64,000 nt of DNA from Streptomyces sp. YIM 121038 (lineage in GTDB: Bacteria; Actinomycetota; Actinomycetes; Streptomycetales; Streptomycetaceae), in NCBI RefSeq assembly GCF_006088715.1, contig NZ_CP030771.1:6529501-6593500 (forward strand), read 5' to 3'. Below are positions 62,892-64,000 of the stretch, one piece after another. Positions within the stretch are counted from its first letter, which is position 1. Every line of letters begins with the position of its first letter. Position numbers and translations under genes: made by a program. Below the pieces are notes generated by a model. It saw only the letters and a program-made list of their open reading frames with translations. It did not search any database and was not told the origin of the DNA.

Positions 62892-64000
<1,109 letters not shown>

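Overview
The window is a 64 kb stretch of a Streptomyces-type actinobacterial chromosome. The base composition is very GC-rich, almost all codons end in G or C, GTG starts are common, and the gene families are characteristic: the GlgE pathway, a WhiJ-like regulator with DUF397 and an RsbW-like partner, streptogrisin-type proteases, Ig-like L,D-transpeptidases and actinobacterial HelD. From memory, the order glgB-mak-treS-glgE / glgP / metalloproteases / ABC pair / glgX / L,D-transpeptidases / enoyl-CoA hydratase / ... / sdaA resembles the core region around SCO5440-SCO5469 of S. coelicolor. That comparison was not run here. No phage, insertion sequence, CRISPR array, rRNA or tRNA gene was found.

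Left part (1-8.3 kb): the end of a sugar ABC-uptake operon (permease cut by the window edge, lipoprotein binding protein) under a promoter with a LacI-like inverted repeat; a small cysteine-rich protein; a DctA-type dicarboxylate symporter divergent from a CitA/CitB-type two-component pair that probably controls it; then a WhiJ-like XRE regulator, its overlapping DUF397 protein and an RsbW-like ATPase.

8.2-19.3 kb: a TetR/MFS efflux divergon with three similar 18-bp palindromic operators; a membrane NACHT NTPase followed by an AAA+ ATPase with an acidic tail (the best candidate here for a poorly described system); an imine-reductase-like oxidoreductase behind a long inverted repeat; a MerR-thioredoxin operon; and a HelD-like RNA-polymerase-associated helicase.

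19.3-53.2 kb: alpha-glucan metabolism. glgE-treS-mak-glgB form a minus-strand operon that converts trehalose through maltose-1-phosphate to branched alpha-glucan. glgP (37.5 kb) and glgX (50.9 kb) break the polymer down. About 10 kb between glgE and glgP hold two tandem S8 proteases, an NTF2-like protein, a hemerythrin protein and two tandem Ser/Thr kinases with PQQ-type sensor domains. Further on are two M4 metallopeptidases that share a near-identical 25-bp upstream element, a heterodimeric ABC exporter, a streptogrisin-type protease with a chitin-binding tail, and a LysR regulator.

53.3-64 kb: cell-envelope and housekeeping genes: two L,D-transpeptidase lipoproteins, an enoyl-CoA hydratase, a second RsbW-like ATPase, a NodB-fold lipoprotein lacking the usual Asp-Asp motif and coupled to a YncE-like beta-propeller, a GNAT protein, a small EF-hand protein, a GH25 lysozyme, a PI-PLC-like protein, and sdaA running off the right edge.

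One theme is tandem same-strand paralogue pairs (S8, kinase, M4, ABC half-transporters, L,D-transpeptidase). Another is strong perfect hairpins as terminators and dispersed intergenic repeats familiar from Streptomyces genomes.
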